A stretch of 64,000 nucleotides of DNA from an uncultured Acidobacteriaceae bacterium (lineage in GTDB: Bacteria > Acidobacteriota > Terriglobia > Terriglobales > Acidobacteriaceae), in assembly GCA_903842065.1 (NCBI GenBank), contig CAIMKZ010000093.1:186001-250000 (forward strand), in the 5' to 3' direction. The notes beneath the pieces are model-generated. The model made no database searches, was not told the origin of the DNA, and worked only from the letters and a program-made list of their open reading frames with translations. Every line of letters starts with the position of its first letter. Positions within the stretch are counted from its first letter, which is position 1. Made by a program: the position numbers and the translations under genes. This document shows, piece by piece, positions 62,764 to 64,000 of this stretch.

Positions 62764-64000
62764 CTAGAAGAAGATGGTCGGCGCAACCGTTGCCACCAGC
62801 GCGTTGGCCACGCGCGGAGTTACTGCTGGTCCGGCGATAAAGCTTAGCCCCATGCTGATGTAAACACCCCGCGAGGCGCGAACCGTATAGCTGGCGGCGA
62901 TCGAGCTCGAGTTCCGCCAGAAACTTTTGCCCTGCGCCATCAGGCTCTTCACCACGTCGCGGCTGTAGACCGTGTGCGTTGCCACCAACGATGCCGTATC
63001 GCGCGGCCGCGAGTGGAACGGCCCCTCATCGTAGACGCGCACCTCGTAGTACTGCGTATAGGTGTTCATGCTGGCCGGCACAATCATCGCCGATGCGCCC
63101 GCGTAGAAGCCGTTGGCCGCGATACTTCCGTACCCGCGCGTCAGTTGCCGGTCGCCCAGCAGAAACGCGCAGTAGTTGCCGCTGGTTTTGGTGCCGGTCA
63201 CATAGTTTGGGTAGGACGTCGAGTTGTGGATGTATCCGCCGCGCAGCCAGGTCCAGCGTGCGGTCTCGGTCGCCGCCTGCCGGAAACCGACTTCGGTAAT
63301 CGTCACCAACTTGTCGCCCTTGGGAATGAAGCGCAGTCCGCCCAGATTGCGGTCGATGGTCTTCTGCGCGCCGGCGGAGTCGGGCGCGCGCTCCAGGCTG
63401 CCCTTGAAGTAGAAGTGCGACGGCGCGTTCCACTTCAGGTTCAAGGCCGGCGTTACCTCGGGAAAGAAGGTCAATCCAGCCTCGTAGGGAAGCACGGCGT
63501 AGACGCCCTGCGCTCCGGTAACCAGCGATCCGCCTGCCTGAATGCCGACGAACTCCAGATTGTTGGGCATGTAGCCGGTCTTCAGCTCGATGCGGTCCTT
63601 CAGGAAGCTCTTGTAGAAGTAGAGCGTGCTGACATCGATGGCAGTCGGGCCGGCCTTGTTCCAGCTCATCTTTTCGAACCCGATGCCGAAGTGCAGTTGC
63701 GCGTTCTTGAGATGCAGCTGCTTCATGTCCCAGGTGAGCATCGGGTTGGTCATCCACTTGACGAAGGGCCTTTGCCCCACGTAAGTCTGCTGATCGGCGT
63801 CTACCGGCGCGTTGAGCAGGTTGATGCTGAAGCTGGGCAGGGCATTGTTTCGCAGGGCAAGCCCGTGTTTGAGCATGGCCTGACGGTACGCGGCCTTTTC
63901 GCCGGTGACGGTCTCGGCAAAGCCGGGCATGGGAACATCGGCGCCCTGCTGATTGAGGCTGTCGAAGTTGTGCGCAGACTGCTGCGATGCGGCGGGAGCG
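62764..64000 (-). CDS. OprB-like outer membrane porin, tandem copy 2 (5' end beyond window)
   Basis: The frame stays open from the ORF-track ATG (63930) to the window edge, encoding 'SQQSAHNFDSLNQQGADVP', which aligns with 'NGHSYADLNQRGSSTHMPEF' of copy 1. The true start and signal peptide are therefore outside. Strands such as 'QLHFGIGFEKMSWNKAGP', 'RIELKTGYMPNNLEFVGIQA' and 'YTQYYEVRVYDEGPFHSRP' parallel copy 1, and the C-terminus is 'VAPTIFF', again Phe-terminal. The 193-bp gap between the copies holds no obvious terminator, so an operon is possible. Confidence 0.75.
   Translation of the reverse strand, partial: APAASQQSAHNFDSLNQQGADVPMPGFAETVTGEKAAYRQAMLKHGLALRNNALPSFSINLLNAPVDADQQTYVGQRPFVKWMTNPMLTWDMKQLHLKNAQLHFGIGFEKMSWNKAGPTAIDVSTLYFYKSFLKDRIELKTGYMPNNLEFVGIQAGGSLVTGAQGVYAVLPYEAGLTFFPEVTPALNLKWNAPSHFYFKGSLERAPDSAGAQKTIDRNLGGLRFIPKGDKLVTITEVGFRQAATETARWTWLRGGYIHNSTSYPNYVTGTKTSGNYCAFLLGDRQLTRGYGSIAANGFYAGASAMIVPASMNTYTQYYEVRVYDEGPFHSRPRDTASLVATHTVYSRDVVKSLMAQGKSFWRNSSSIAASYTVRASRGVYISMGLSFIAGPAVTPRVANALVATVAPTIFF

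Overview
The window looks like chromosomal DNA of an acidobacterium, probably Terriglobia/Acidobacteriaceae. Pointers are the high G+C, the secreted 'VWFA-related acidobacterial domain' protein, an orphan SpoIVB-type (S55) peptidase, the density of secreted proteins, and short hairpin repeats scattered between genes. This placement is inferred from gene content; no rRNA marker lies in the window.

Layout. 1-8.0 kb: a secreted beta-sandwich protein, a ceramidase-like protein, a dCMP deaminase, an AT-richer gene with a HEPN-type RNase motif, and chromosome-segregation SMC. 8.4-10.8 kb: a VapBC-type AbrB/PIN toxin-antitoxin pair, a frameshifted small membrane protein gene absent from the ORF track, a dispersed repeat and a zinc alcohol dehydrogenase. 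10.9-15.6 kb: S55 peptidase and VWFA protein (divergent), two convergent paralogous small membrane proteins, and an A-type Fe-S carrier. 15.6-22.3 kb: one leftward operon for a type IV pilus or type II secretion machine (gspF, gspE, pilM, pilN, pilO, a PilP-like protein and an odd pseudopilin with a Gly/Ser/Thr tail). 22.5-29 kb: CapA-like phosphoesterase, lipocalin, YyaL-like thioredoxin-domain protein, MscS channel, and two coupled paralogous secreted proteins. 29-37 kb: fused 2-oxo acid dehydrogenase E1, Bax-inhibitor-1 family protein, LysA, a PAS-PAS-GGDEF-EAL protein, and RapZ.

36.8-49.2 kb: an MFS exporter, then a leftward tripartite efflux operon (MdtA-like adaptor, two RND pumps, TolC-like outer membrane factor), then class II fructose-bisphosphate aldolase. 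49.5-53.6 kb is the most accessory-looking stretch: unknown genes, hairpin repeats, and a 'mobile mystery protein' A/B pair (HTH plus Fic) with palindromes in its promoter. 53.8-59.3 kb returns to core genes: purQ, a CpsB-type PHP phosphatase, a short-chain reductase, a secreted protein, and groES-groEL with a degenerate CIRCE operator. An IS481-family element with unusually long terminal inverted repeats follows, then a small membrane protein and two tandem OprB-like porins, the second running off the window edge.

I found no rRNA, tRNA or CRISPR array. I do not see an unambiguous new multi-gene system. The best leads are the lone HEPN gene, the Glu5-less tailed pseudopilin in the secretion operon, the paralogous small membrane proteins, the mobile-mystery pair with its operators, and the composite dispersed repeats.
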